In this document: positions 23,142 through 33,942 of the stretch, piece after piece
How the letters are laid out: every line of letters begins with the position of its first letter
Numbering within the stretch: position 1 is the first letter of the stretch
Assembly (NCBI GenBank): GCA_022478985.1
Contig: JAKSZP010014516.1
Location: forward strand, 62,001 to 126,000
Length of the DNA: 64,000 bases
Reading direction: 5' to 3'
Source: Massospora cicadina
Lineage: Eukaryota; Entomophthoromycota; Entomophthoromycetes; Entomophthorales; Entomophthoraceae
Program-made: the position numbers and the translations under genes
Notes under the pieces: generated by a model
Database searches by the model: none
The model's input: the letters and a program-made list of their open reading frames with translations, nothing else
Told to the model about the DNA's origin: nothing

Positions 23142-24157
23142 TGTAAACTTTTTTACTACTCTCGCTGTAGCTCTTGAGTTTACTACACAAGATCTTATGT
23201 GCGTTATAATGAATTGTTGACGTAGTTGATAAATAATCAAATAAATGGGTTGGTGGTATTATGAAGACTAACACCCTATTAAATCTTCACAGCAATATAG
23301 AGTTGTTTCCACCGCTCTACTAGTGCTACACGCTCTTCTATTTTTTAAGAGAACATTAAATTAGGGTCTCTTTCATATACCGCTTCCTTATAATGGAAAT
23401 TGATATTGAAATTTAACCTAATCTTAAGTTCAGATGTTTTCAATTATTCTCTTGACGCATGAGCCAACGGTGATCTGAACAGTAATAAATAACCAAAGGA
23501 CTTCTGGTCCTTCCAAACTCCTACTCTCAATAGCTAAAATTACAATAGTAAAGCAGGTTAAATAATAAAGTATTTTATTCTAAACTGATCTTTATCAAAA
23601 AGGTGTAGTGGTTTTTATAGGTCAAAAGTCTCTCTTTTTTCAGATGGCTCACTGGAGATTAATTGATTATTCTCCATGGAATTTAATACCTTTGAGATTA
23701 ACTTCTGAACATAGCGGGTTTCATCGCCTTAGTTAATCCCCAATAGAGTAACCTTTATGGTTTGGCAGCCACCTTCTAGTGTCAGAAACCAGACAAATAT
23801 TCTATAGTGGATGTGTTGCCTAATTACAACTACAAACTACCACCAAAGAAAGCGTTTAAAATGCTTTGTTAGCTTTGTAAAAACGCCTTAATCGTTCAGC
23901 GTCTCTTCCTTAAATGATTCAGTGTAGTAATATGAGTATCAGCTATCAAGCCCACATCAAATTACTTTTTAAAGTTGTGAGAGGATAATCCACGATGAAA
24001 CTCTGATTGAAACCAAATATCAGATTTATATTTTTAGTTAATTGTGAATAATATTTTAGTCTTTAACCATCACCAAGAAATAAATTATTTATTAAACAAT
24101 TTTTTTTAAATTCTTAAGCTGTAAGTGAGATGCATAAAGTTTAATAAAAATACAACA
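23142..24157 (-). repeat. LARD-E right (5') LTR
   Basis: Same landmarks as the left LTR. A TATA-like box (TATAAAAA on minus, 23612-23619) faces the interior. The end is taken at TACAACA, which aligns with CCAACA at the left LTR. Confidence 0.8.
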
Positions 24158-25400
24158 TCAAGATGGGCTTTACCAGAGGCTCATAAATAAGCATAGCAAA
24201 TTAAAGTGATAAAATGGATTAAAAACCCAAGGCAAGTAATTGGAACAAAACATTCAAACCCAACCAGGTGGAAACTAAGAACTTCTATCTTACTATGGAG
24301 GGGGAGGGGGATTGGGAGGCGCCTTGTTGGCATGGGCATCAGCACACCTAGCTCAGATGTAGGCAGAAAGCAAAGGTGTGGAGGCATCTGTGGAATGATA
24401 TTAAGGAGTGTAAACTATAGGGTTTATAGTCTAAATTTGGGGGATGTGCTGAGGGCCTCAAACCAATCAGTGAGTATGATGCTTGGCCTTGATGTGGGCA
24501 TCAGAGAATTTTCTAAACTTTATTTCTGTAGAAGGAGGGATTTTGCGTCCTTAGGAGAACAATGCTTCTTTAACTACTTTTTGAAAACTTCTTAGGAAGT
24601 TTATTAAGCTTATTGATTTTAGATTTTGCTGTGCATGGAAGAGTTTTTGGAAAAAACAGTACTAAGTCATACTGCATAATGCTGACTAATTTTAAAGCTG
24701 CAATACAGAGTTTCTGATTGGTGTTGAGGTGACTGGGACCAGGGAAAGTTGATAGCTACTTATAATAATTCAATAATAATTTCAGGAATATAACATTTGG
24801 GTTTGGTTTTGTATCAAAGTTAGTATTCAAAATCATCTAAATTTTAATTTCTTTGGTTGAGGCTGAAATGATATTTCCTAACTCAATAGACAAATCCAAT
24901 AATGCACATGGATTTGGTTTTAATGAGGGTATTTTCATAAAGTTGGCTTTGGGTTGGAAAATGTGGGTTCACTTGGATGTGAATGGTGGGCTAAGACTTC
25001 TCATAGCTGGGTATCTTTAATACAGACAGATGAGGTTGGAAGGGTGTTTGGTGGTACAATTCTCAGCTGGGACTGATGAGTTAGTGGTCTATGTAGGTGG
25101 GGGCAATAAAACCAGTCAAATGCCCTAGGCATGGTGCAGAGTCCAAAAACATGTTGGTAGCACAAGTAAGATAGGGTTTTGACTTTTTAGAGTGGTCTAA
25201 CTCAAAACAGAGAGGATAAATTTGCCATATAAAGTCAACACAAGCCCAGAAGAAATGGTCAGGTGCTGCATTGATGTGAGCACATGAGGGGTTTTTGCAT
25301 CAATGGCAGGTTGTGGGGGGAGATGGTATCAGTGGCATGAGGCGCCAAAAGCATTCAGACCATTGAGGATGATGAAGTAAAGAATGGGGTTGGTGCCATT
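24158..25400 (-). pseudogene. Possible relic of a second LINE type
   Basis: Mostly unreadable. On the minus strand near 25210-25320, allowing a stop, one can read a C-x2-C pair followed by INAAPDHFFWACVDFIWQIY. That resembles the zinc-binding region found after the RT of many LINEs (C..C, then H..F..C..W). It is not the C-terminal knuckle of LINE-p, so it would be another family. The 129-codon plus-strand frame at 24206-24595 has no recognisable motif. Confidence 0.3.
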
Positions 25401-25883
25401 GGCCATAAGCCCAACATCAACTCTTCATATAAAAATTGGGGTGAGAGGTGTGAAAAGAGATTAGAAACTATCACCACTATTGTAGTGTTGTGTACTAAAT
25501 TGCATAAGCACATTTCTAACAAAAATTCGATTACTATAAAAATTGTGGATGTATAGGCAGACAGATAAACAAAGATTGTAAAGCACATGTTAATTTTTCT
25601 ACTTTTAGAGAATATAAAAATATACATATTTTATTCTGTTTTCAGAATTTCATGTAGACGTATAACTTAAGTATCATGAACATATAATTAATTTGTTCTA
25701 GAATAGAGGTATTTTAGCTTTATAAAAACTTTATACTTTATATTATAGACAGTATAGCAACAAACTTCGAATATAAATACCAGTTTCATGTATCTACAAC
25801 CCTTTTATATATATAATAGACACTATGAATGCTCTTGATATAAAATGGTATATCTATTATATCTATATAAAAATGATTTGTTC
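25401..25883. other. AT-rich DNA with no recognisable feature
   Basis: Very AT-rich with many TATATA steps and short meaningless frames. I see neither coding nor repeat structure. Confidence 0.5.
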
Positions 25884-25896
25884 TATATTAGTTGTA

Positions 25897-26190
25897 CTGG
25901 GGGTGGAAGGCAAGTTGGTAGGACATACTGCTACCAACCTGAAGGCTGCAGGTTTGATTCCCGCCCTTTGCACATTGATTGCAGGGCCAGCTAAAGGAAG
26001 CTATTGGCGGTTAGTAGGTCTAATAACACAAAAACCTTACCCATGACGTAATTAGAAAAATACAAGTCCCAATCAGGAGGTGGAAAACTTTTTAAGATGG
26101 AGTTGACCTTACTTAGGTTTCATGCCAATGTTTACTTTCTTTATTTTGGTAATGACTGTCCCCTAGTCAGCTTACCTCAAATAAATATAA
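25897..26190 (+). mobile_element. tRNA-derived SINE with LINE-like 3' tail
   Basis: The 294-bp body is flanked by a perfect 13-bp duplication TATATTAGTTGTA (25884-25896 and 26191-26203). The first ~70 bases resemble a tRNA gene with A and B boxes. The last ~30 bases (TGTCCCCTAGTCAGC, then TTACCTC, then AAATAAA) match the 3' end of LINE-p and LINE-m. SINEs with such tails are moved by the RT of the partner LINE. RNA polymerase III would transcribe it. There is no coding content. Confidence 0.88.
25909..25961 (+). promoter_or_regulatory. Internal pol III promoter of the SINE (A and B boxes)
   Basis: The A box is GGCAAGTTGGTAGG at 25909-25922. The B box is GGTTTGATTCC at 25951-25961, one base from the canonical GGTTCGATTCC. 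Spacing and the surrounding CTGCA...CCCGCC stem are as in a tRNA T arm. Confidence 0.8.
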
Positions 26191-26203
26191 TATATTAGTT
26201 GTA

Positions 26204-27245
26204 ATTCTTGTAGATAATATGTAGCAAGTTTAATTAAAATTTTTAATATAATTTGAGTATATATGCTATAAATAATCATATAGGGTAATGTAATTAAAGT
26301 TTATAAAAATACTATATACTTATTTTCTATATGAGCTTATCATCTATGTAAATATGTATGTTCTATAGCTTTACAGCTTTCCTTATATTTTTTTATTGTG
26401 GTTAAGGTCTAATAATTTTATTATAAAAATATCTATATATATCTCATTTTATAATTAACAAATTTTAACATATTAAATAAAAAATTAAAGATCTAGCAAC
26501 TGGGATACTTAGGTGTTGGTCATCCATTTTTTTGTTTGATGGTGCTATACCCAGAAGCCCAACAGTCAGTACTTGAAGCCATCTAAGACGCATGAAAAGT
26601 ATACTATTTATTTTTAGGGCGTCGAGTCACCACTTAGGTCCTGTCAGCTAGTATATTTTCCTATGGTAAATACAGTAAAATGGACTCATTTAATTTAAGT
26701 ACTAAAACAAAATACAGAACTAATGACACAATTTTGTTTTGCTATAGAATTTAGGTTTTTATGTCACATTTAAAAATATAAAATTCCACAAGGAAAAATT
26801 ACTAAAATTAATAGAGGGGGAAATCCATATTGGAGACTCTTAGTCAGGCGATGCATTTTAGACTGTATAATACCTTTTTAGCATATTTTGATAGAACAAA
26901 AATGTATTTTGAATGCACCAAATATGATGAGTTTTGGTATCACTTATGTTGATTATTGGGCAGATTCTTAATTTTACCCTTTTATAGGTTCATTCTAATT
27001 ACTGCCTTGTGTTACATAGTGTGATGGTCAACTGACATTCTGATGATCCTTAATTTTAATTAGGGAGGATTTTGTCTTGAGGTATCTTAGGCACAAATTG
27101 ATATGACAAAAATTTCCTATTAATGATTTGAGCCCTACCAACTATCTTTTTTTCATTCAATTAATTGATTAACTTCATTAACCCCTTATCAAGTCTAGAT
27201 TTTGATTCTGTCATGGGAGTCAAATGATCAATAATATTTCCATTA
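26204..27245 (-). other. AT-rich region, probably including the 3' LTR of Gyp-2
   Basis: It lies beyond the integrase end of minus-strand Gyp-2, where its 3' untranslated region and LTR should be. A minus-strand TATAAAAGGG near 26980 is suggestive. The matching 5' LTR would lie right of the window, so the limits cannot be confirmed. The part before about 26690 holds nothing I recognise. Confidence 0.35.
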
Positions 27246-27323
27246 ATATATGATAACCTGACATTGATGAATCCCCCCTCGGGTTGGGACCATCTAGTAC
27301 TAAAAAAATATATGATAACCTGA
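27246..27323 (+). mobile_element. Tiny poly(A) retroposon insertion 3 with 16-bp duplication
   Basis: ATATATGATAACCTGA is at 27246-27261 and 27308-27323. The 46-base insert between them ends CCATCTAGTACT plus an A-run, and adds upstream bases CCCCCCTCGGGTTGGGA that the two shorter copies lack or show only in part. It is the longest of three copies of this unknown retroposon here and sits in the integrase end of Gyp-2. Confidence 0.88.
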
Positions 27324-27329
27324 TATCTG

Positions 27330-28430
27330 GCATTACCCACTTGAAGAATATCAGCATGGATGTACTGAAATGAGAATTGGCTATGTACACAGTTGATAGT
27401 TACTTCAATTCTTTAAGACTTGATTGAGTATCTGCCCCCACTTTTGTAGGTTATAGCGTATAACCCATTCCAAACTAAATTTTCTCCTCAGGGCACTATA
27501 TAATTACGATAGTACAAGATCAATTTCAAAATCTCAAAGGTGGTTAAAGGTTATCAAGATATATTTGCTGCTTGTTCTTCTCTATTAACTATCTTTTATA
27601 GATTGTCATTGCCTCTGATTGTAATTGTATGTTCTTCTGAGCTAATCTTCTTGCACTTTCTCAGACTCTTTGATATTTACACCAGTAACTTCAAGAACTA
27701 AAAGAGACGAATTTGCAGTTTCACTTCCAAATAAGGCTTAAAGGGTGACATTTTGTTGATAATGATTATTTTATCCAATAAGGCATCAACGAACTTGGAA
27801 ATACTGGTACTAGTGTAATGGTTGGAAATGGCCATCTTGAATAGTATTGAAACTAACGTTCCAATAGAACTTACTTCCTTTCCATTTGCTGATAGTTTTA
27901 TGGCGCTGAGAATGGTTGCTGAGCTCCCCTGATTGTAGATATGATTCTCACACTCTTGAAGTAAAGCTCTTCCCCGTTGTTGCATAGCAGTACCTGCTTA
28001 CAGCCATGCATACTAAATATATTTTGTTATAAAAAGTTAGCAGTAGCCTATGCGGTTGATGCAAAAATAGCAATTGCTTTAACCTACTTATTTTAATGAT
28101 CAATTTCTACAGGGATGTATCAATTTCCTACTATGGATTCAAGTAGTTGATAAATGGCGTTTAAACTGATATTAGAATATCTGCTGAGGGGTCATGGTCT
28201 GATACTTGTAATTAACCTTATATGGCATCTGTTTTACAAGCTATGTAAGTGTCTAAAACTTCCACTACAGAGTCCAGTATTACTTCCCAATTGTAGAAAT
28301 CCTTAATTCATTTTGTAAGTTTCCTAGCTCCTTCATCTCCCTAGGGTTTTGTGGGCTTCTATTATGACTGATACCCATTTCAAAGTTCACAAGTAAGGTA
28401 GCCAGTCAATTCCAATTTTTTAATAATATT
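27330..28430 (-). pseudogene. Gyp-2 integrase
   Basis: Heavily broken. The core is readable at about 27830-28130 as VKAIAIFAST...MHGCKQVLLCNNGEE...IRGAQQPFSAP-NYQQMERK, with the second Asp of the DDE triad replaced (NNG for DNG) and the Glu kept. A C-terminal piece (VWNGLYAITY, where GPY would be expected) lies near 27440-27480. The uninterrupted 95-codon frame at 27698-27985 is a different reading frame over this domain, not a gene. Confidence 0.65.
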
Positions 28431-28559
28431 CCATTGAACTTTTTTACTTTTGGAATGCTGTTTTAGCATCTATTTAATTGAGTCGTCTTCATCCCCATAA
28501 GAGTCTGGCTTCATGGGTAAGTCATGTAACCAGTAGCCTCACTATTATCTAGATGTAGT

Positions 28560-28859
28560 AGAGCAGCCAAGTTAGTTCAAAAGTTCATGTGCTTTGTTTT
28601 AGATTACTGGTTAAGTTCATACTATAGTGCTGAAATTTAAGATCCAAAAGGCTAGTCTTCCTATTGATATTCATCTTTTGAAGCCACTTTAAGGAAGCGT
28701 GGTCTGTAACAACTGTAGAGTTGTACTGTACAAAAAGCCATAAAGGTTTTTCTGCAAGGAGAACAGCTGAGCACACTTTCTTCATAACACTAAAGTTTTG
28801 CTCAGCTTTTGATAGAGTTTTGGGTTTATTACATCATATATCAATGCCTTCATCATCAA
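28560..28859 (-). pseudogene. Gyp-2 RNase H, C-terminal part
   Basis: It reads TLSKAEQNFSVMKKVCSAVL, then VVTDHASLKWLQ with a conserved catalytic Asp. The N-terminal half (FILFIEAFTLALGAIILQ) lies at 38503-38570 on the other side of Gyp-3. The two halves join in frame when Gyp-3 is removed. Confidence 0.85.
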
Positions 28860-29418
28860 TGTAGAATTCCCAATTGAATCAGGGATTTCCATGTGTCAGA
28901 TGATGGATATTGAACTGATTGATGAATTGGGCGAAACTACTATTGGGAATAACCCTAAAGAAGTTCAAGACCTCTTGAAAACAGAAATCAACCCCAAGTT
29001 AGCGGCCCAATAACACTCGCTTAAAACCCTCTAATATTGGGTTTAAACCTGATATATGCAGCGAATGAATCCTGTTTGAACTATGTAACCTGCATGCTGC
29101 AGAATCTGCTTTGGCAAAGAGTGTAGATTTTAGCTTAGCTTGATTAGAGATTGACCAATAAAAACTCCCTGATTTCTCATATAAAAATTTTTCTAAGAAA
29201 ATAAACTTTACTCTCTTTTTGCCATTCTAAGTTAAATTAGCTACCTTTAGTTATTTAGGGACAAAAATATAGTAAGAATTTACCACTCAAGGAACCTTAT
29301 TTTTAGTGAAGCCTTTCTGGCCAAGGAAAGTAAAAGCTATATCCAGCACCCAGGAATTTTGGGTCTACTGGGCTTAAAAATAAAAGGACAAGTGGTATAA
29401 AACCCCTTAGTCTTGACA
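28860..29418 (+). repeat. Gyp-3 5' LTR
   Basis: Starts TGTAGAATTCCC and ends CTTGACA. Shared with the right LTR are ATCAGGGATT, GTGAAACTACTATTGGG-like, and AAAAGGACAAGTGGT...AAAACCCCTTAGTC near the end. Confidence 0.9.
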
Positions 29419-29422
29419 AAAC

Positions 29423-29436
29423 TGGTGCTCCCTGCC
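29423..29436 (+). promoter_or_regulatory. Gyp-3 primer-binding site
   Basis: TGGTGCTCCCTGCC begins 4 nt after the LTR end and starts with TGG, as expected for a tRNA-primed element. Its first 8 bases equal those of Gyp-1 and Gyp-4. Confidence 0.75.
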
Positions 29437-29473
29437 AGATATACCCTGAGTTCAAATTGCAATTATTACTACA

Positions 29474-30545
29474 ATGAGCAATAACAATTCTGCGCCAGAT
29501 CCCTTTTTGGATCAGGAATGCATTAACTTCATGGCAAAATTATACACTTTGATACGTGGGTTGGAGCAAAGAATACTCACCATTGAGCAACGCCAACTTG
29601 AACTTTGAGATGCAACTACTGAGCTAAAAAGTAAAATTTAGCATTTATTCACTAGTTGCCACCAAATCGGCCCTTCATGCCACTCATGATTAGATAAATT
29701 GAATAATTGAAGTTATCAACGACTTACTAAGTTAGATGGATGCATTTCATCCTCACGAATATTCCAGCAATAGCAGTTCCCCTTCAGGTGAAAATGCACC
29801 CCCAGTGTCAATTCACGTTATTTGACCATTAACTTCCCAGTGGCACGTTAAACCGTCATTCAAAGAGAAGTACGTCCCAGGAGAAGGGAGAATCTTCTCT
29901 TTCCTATTTTGTCAGGAAAGGGCAATGTAAGAAGCCACTGACACCCAACAGTTCAAACACCTAACTAACTTTATTAGTCATTTCTCTCAAGACATTAGGA
30001 TACCCCATCTAATGCATTGCCATACTTGGAATGAAGCCAGGACTGCTTTTCTGCACGAATCTTGGAGTTACCTAACTTTATTCAATCAAAAGCATGATTT
30101 TCTGGGTATAAGACTTAATTAAGGAGAAACTGTCACTGAGTTTGCTCACTGTTTTTACCTTGAGGCTCAAATGTTTACGCAGGAAATAATTTTACTTTGG
30201 ATGAAGCTATCACTGCCTTGTTATTGGCGTATAAAAATATGCCTAATATTTTACTCTATCTTAAAGCGGTAAAGTCTAACTTGACGTCTCTCCTCCATAT
30301 CAAAGAAGCCATTTTGGATATTCTGGCTGACATACTAAAAACACTGAGCCCTCTCTGTTTTAATAATAATAAGCCTCAGCCCAAGGGATAGAAGTTACCC
30401 CTCCAAAATATCTTACCCCTGAATTATTCTGAATTTTTTTCAATAGAAACAACCATACTGTAGACTTTTGTCGCATCTTCCAATATAGGTTAGTAAAAGA
30501 TCAGTCAGCATAGGGCAGGAGACTCACCATTGCTGACAACAATTA
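29474..30545 (+). pseudogene. Gyp-3 gag
   Basis: ATG at 29474 gives MSNNNSAPDPFLDQECINF, a short leader 50 bp past the primer-binding site, followed by a helical region (LEQRILTIEQRQLEL). A capsid-like part with repeated stops follows; the frame at 30197-30391 (LLLAYKNMPNILLYLKAVKS) may be its C-terminal half. A damaged zinc knuckle is visible near 30440-30475 (NNHTVDFC, the last half of CX2CX4HX4C). Confidence 0.65.
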
Positions 30546-30546
30546 A

Positions 30547-31750
30547 ATGCCTCAGGACCTCTGTAATAGCTCTAGTTCTATGCCCAGCACATTGGGATGT
30601 TTTATGTTAGCTGTTCCTGCAGAAACTGACGTACCCCTTTCTATCCAAGGAAATAAAGATCTTCAGCTTTCTTATTTTTTTTATTGGCCAATTAACAAAA
30701 AAATTTTTGGAGGTCAGTTCTTCTATAGAAAGCCAAGTATTAGCAGAACTAAACCTTCAAATGCATTGAGCAGCCCGAGTTTAGCCACAGCAAAATCCTC
30801 TCCTTGCTTTCTGCAATTACCCAATGAAAGATTACTAACTGTTAATTCTCAGTTCTGCTCTTTGGTGGTTTGAGTAGAAGTAGTAGCTCATAAGGTTAAA
30901 GTCTTGGCCATAATTGATACCAGCTCACCAGTTAACGTTATATCCTCCTGACTTATCCAGAAAATTGAAATGGCTCCAGACTTGATTCACGAAACTGAAT
31001 ATGGATGGCAGGTAATCAGACCACTAAGTTAAATGGGGCATATTTCGCCTTAACTCTCCAATTTGGAATACTTTTAGTTACTGCTCCTTATATTGTACTA
31101 GAAAATGAGAATTACAAGTTGCTTATTAGAGTCCAACTGATGCAATAGATTGACTGCATTATCTACTATAAAGAATAATACCTGTCCCTATTAGGGTATT
31201 GATTTAGTTTATTATTTGAACTCATGGTCAAAAGCTATGAGACCCCAAAAGATGAACCTGCATCCTAAATATCCGTCCTCCATTTATAAAGTTAAATATA
31301 AAGTCTTAAAAGGAAAAATGAAGGTACCCCCTGGGACTGTGGACGCCAAAGATGGGATCTCTCTATACGCCCCCATCCTATTAAGATACCATTTGGCCCA
31401 CAAGTTATTGTAAACACAGGGATCAATATTCACATCTCACCTAATCAAGTATTGGAGCTAAGTGAATACCAAAACCCTTCAATCAACGAAGTTTTGACTT
31501 GCACAGAGATTTTGGATCCTGCCTATGGGAAATCTATCTCTATCTTACTAGGAATATAACAAATCAAACCCTTTGAGTCCCTTAGTATGCTCCTATTGCT
31601 TATGTAAAACGATGTCCCATAAAAACTATTGCTGATGTGAGTTGTTTTAGATCCTTACAAAATTTAGGGTTTCAACCCCTACACACAATAGCTCTGGCTC
31701 AAAGTAGCATTGGAGACAATCTAACCCTTAATGAATGCCAGAACGTGGAA
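30547..31750 (+). pseudogene. Gyp-3 protease and linker
   Basis: The active-site region reads LAIIDTSSPVNVISS at about 30905-30950, a DTS form matched by DSG in Gyp-1 and DSS in Gyp-4. A 108-codon frame at 30547-30873 precedes it and probably represents the nucleocapsid-protease linker. The remainder to 31750 is a broken linker to RT. Confidence 0.65.
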
Positions 31751-31995
31751 GACTTTTCCAAGGAGTACTGTAATATTTTCCCCCTCAAGACTGAGTGACT
31801 ATGGGAAAATGTCTAAGGTAATTCACCAAATTGAGACTGAGACTCACCCTACATTTAAATCTTGTATATTTTAACCTAAATTGGAGGAAGTACAAGTGGC
31901 CCTAGAGCTACAGCAACTGTTGAAAGAGGGGTTACTGGTACCCTAAAAAGCCTGTGGGCTTCCCTGCTCCTAATATTTTAAAAAAAGGATGGTGG
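31750..31995 (+). pseudogene. Gyp-3 RT, N-terminal part
   Basis: Fragments of the RT entry region (LLKEGLLVP, then APNILKKGWW, originally KKDG) run to the Chr-A' insertion at 31996. The frame resumes at 35100 with HRVVMDFHHLN. Confidence 0.8.
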
Positions 31996-32951
31996 TGTCA
32001 GGCGAACAGCAAGTAAGAATTAGACTGGCCTGCCAGCCCGGGTGCCAGAGCACCCAAATTGCAAACCAGAATGCCAGAGGCACTGCTGCTGGTATGACGA
32101 ATATGGAACTGGAAGGGAGCTGAATTTTCAACAGATAAAAACGGGATTTTGGGGGAAATTGGTCTTATTGGAAAATTTAAGGAAGAAGAACTGACCAACA
32201 AGCTTTCTCAATGCAATGCGCCTAATTAAATAGTCATCAATTTTAAGGGAAAACAAGCCAGGATCAGGTTCCGCAAGTTTGACCTATGTGGCAAATTATT
32301 TGGGAAATGGGTGGGTTAGTTCCCTAGGAACTGACATCACAAAATTTGGTGGCGGGCTGAGTTGTGGTCAGTTTGACCTACGCGGTAAATTATTCAGGAA
32401 TGGGCGGGTTAGTTCCCTGGGGACTGACATCACAAACTTTGGTGGCAGGCAGAGTTGCGGTCAATAGCATTTCATCAGGAGCAACGCCCAATTTGCCAGC
32501 AGGAAGCTTTGAAACCTTGTCGATGGTTTCTGATGCTATTACCTGCCCATTGGGGGTTAAGCCATATGGATTTGAGAGGGAGAGATTTTTTAATCATTGT
32601 GTTAACCAAATTGCAACCGTCAGGCATTATGGCCAATAGATTGGTCTTCATACCTTTTTGACCATTTGAAATCCAAGCATTGGGCTGATTGCCACTCAAA
32701 TTTAATTGTGATCAATTCCATTTTGATGATCTCAGTGCAGATTTCACTGATTCCTCATAACAGTTCTGCTGAGGAGAGCGTGGGTACTGGAAGAGGGATC
32801 TGAAGTGGAAGGGCTGTTACCCAGTGCTTGTCTACCATGTGAGTGAGATCGCCTTGAGTAAAGGGGTATAGCCATCCTCTTTGGTACCTTCTTGCTCAGG
32901 AATGGAAAGATGGCCCAATTGATGCCCAGAGGATGTTCACCAGGACTTACA
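31996..32951 (-). repeat. Chr-A' 3' LTR, shortened
   Basis: Same family as 33943-35094 but about 200 bp shorter, with one gap near 32113 that removes the promoter-side stretch and another near 32464. It also has a 94-bp tandem duplication (32277-32464). Confidence 0.88.
32277..32464. repeat. 94-bp tandem duplication in the Chr-A' LTR
   Basis: The unit beginning GTTTGACCTA is repeated at 32277 and 32371 with landmarks GGGCGGGTTAGTTCCCT-like and GACATCACAAA. It occurs only in this LTR copy. Confidence 0.85.
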
Positions 32952-32981
32952 TTACCCTTTAATTTTTCCAAGAGAAGGGCA

Positions 32982-33458
32982 TCACCACCTTGGAAACTGT
33001 ATGAGAGCCACATTCTTGTGCACCTTGGGTAACTTGATTGTCATTACTGACACAGGTTTTTGGGGAAAATGGAGAATCTCGGGGTGGGGTATTTGGAATG
33101 CTTCAACCAGGTTCATACAATTCATGCAATCGCGTGCCTTGCCCCAGATGTTCTCATAGGCTGGATACCCTTTCCAGGCCACGAGATATTGGATGGAACG
33201 TCGCGATTTCTGGGATGCCAGGATAGCCTCTTCCTCAGCCTCTTCCTCATTTTTGACAATGATCGGTTCCAGTTCCATGGGAATTTCACCTTTGAAGGGT
33301 GACAGCTGGGAAACTACTGGGCTTTGAGGAGCAAACTCATTGCAAGTTGAGATGTCAGACCCTACTGACATGGGCAAGATAGCCGTGGCAACTATGGGGT
33401 ATGGGTTTGGAGTTTTGAGTGGGACAGGACTAATGTGGGCTGGGATAACCTTCTTCAC
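32982..33458 (-). CDS. Chromodomain mini-ORF, 158 aa
   Basis: This is the longest uninterrupted frame in Chr-A'. The first ~45 residues match the leader region of Chr-A (PNPYPIVA). From residue ~48 it reads VVSQLSPFKGEIP, an acidic stretch (NEEEAEEEA), then the chromodomain SRRSIQYLVAWKGYPAYENIW with the aromatic residues and WKGYP expected of the fold, then NLVEAFQIPHP. In chromoviruses this domain ends the integrase and directs integration through histone marks. Here it stands alone without integrase. Whether it is expressed is unknown; the ATG at 33458 is the first available. Confidence 0.7.
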   Translation of the reverse strand: MKKVIPAHISPVPLKTPNPYPIVATAILPMSVGSDISTCNEFAPQSPVVSQLSPFKGEIPMELEPIIVKNEEEAEEEAILASQKSRRSIQYLVAWKGYPAYENIWGKARDCMNCMNLVEAFQIPHPEILHFPQKPVSVMTIKLPKVHKNVALIQFPRW

Positions 33459-33892
33459 GACCTGATACAGTTGGAAAGAAGGGAGAACCTCGGGGTGGAT
33501 ATGTGGAATGCTTCAACCAGGTTCATGTAATTCGCAAAATTTTGCGCCTTGCCCCAACTGTACTCCTAGGCCAGATTTTCTTTCCAGGCCACGAGATATT
33601 GGATGGAACGTCGTGAATTCTGGGATGCCAGGATAGCCTCTTCCTCATTTTCGACAATGATTGGTTCTGGTTCCAAAGGAATTGCACCTTTGACGGGCAA
33701 CAGCTGGGAAACTACTGGGCTTTGGGAACAAACTCATTGCAAGTTGAGATGTCAGACCCTACTGACGTGGGCAAGATAGCCATGGCAACTATGGGGTATG
33801 GGTTTGGAGTTTTGAGTGGACGGGATTAATGTGGGCAGGGATAATCTTCTTTATGACCTGATTCAGTTGGAAAGAAGAGGCCATTTCTGCGC
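33071..33892 (-). repeat. 411-bp tandem duplication of the chromodomain unit
   Basis: Two units (33071-33481 and 33482-33892) each hold the leader fragment fused to the chromodomain. They share GGAGAA[TC]CTCGGGG, GCTTCAACCAGGTTCAT, CCACGAGATATTGGATGGAA and ACTATGGGGTATGGG. The left unit keeps an open frame; the right unit has stops, frameshifts and a small deletion. Confidence 0.9.
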
Positions 33893-33942
33893 CAATATCT
33901 ATGAGAAAGGCAGAAATGGTAGAGATAATGGTTGGTTGATTA

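Larger units (their letters stand above)
20396..24157 (-). mobile_element. LARD-E: large non-coding LTR element, probably minus strand
   Basis: Two direct repeats of about 1 kb (20396-21400 and 23142-24157), each TG...CA, enclose 1741 bp. The polypurine tract AAGGGGGATA next to the left LTR and a decayed primer-binding site next to the right LTR both point to the minus strand. The interior has no pol. The flanking 5-mers CCAGG and TCAAG differ only by two transitions and could be a decayed target duplication. It fits a large retrotransposon derivative that needs proteins from a partner. Confidence 0.75.

Noticed and set aside
27698..27985. Uninterrupted 95-codon minus-strand frame that looks like a small gene
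   Set aside because: Another frame over the same bases reads as the Gyp-2 integrase core (GCKQVLL, FSAP), so this frame is a shadow.
29396..29402. TATAAAA as the Gyp-3 promoter
   Set aside because: It lies only ~16 bp before the LTR end; transcription would then start beyond the LTR. The right LTR has TGTAAAA there.
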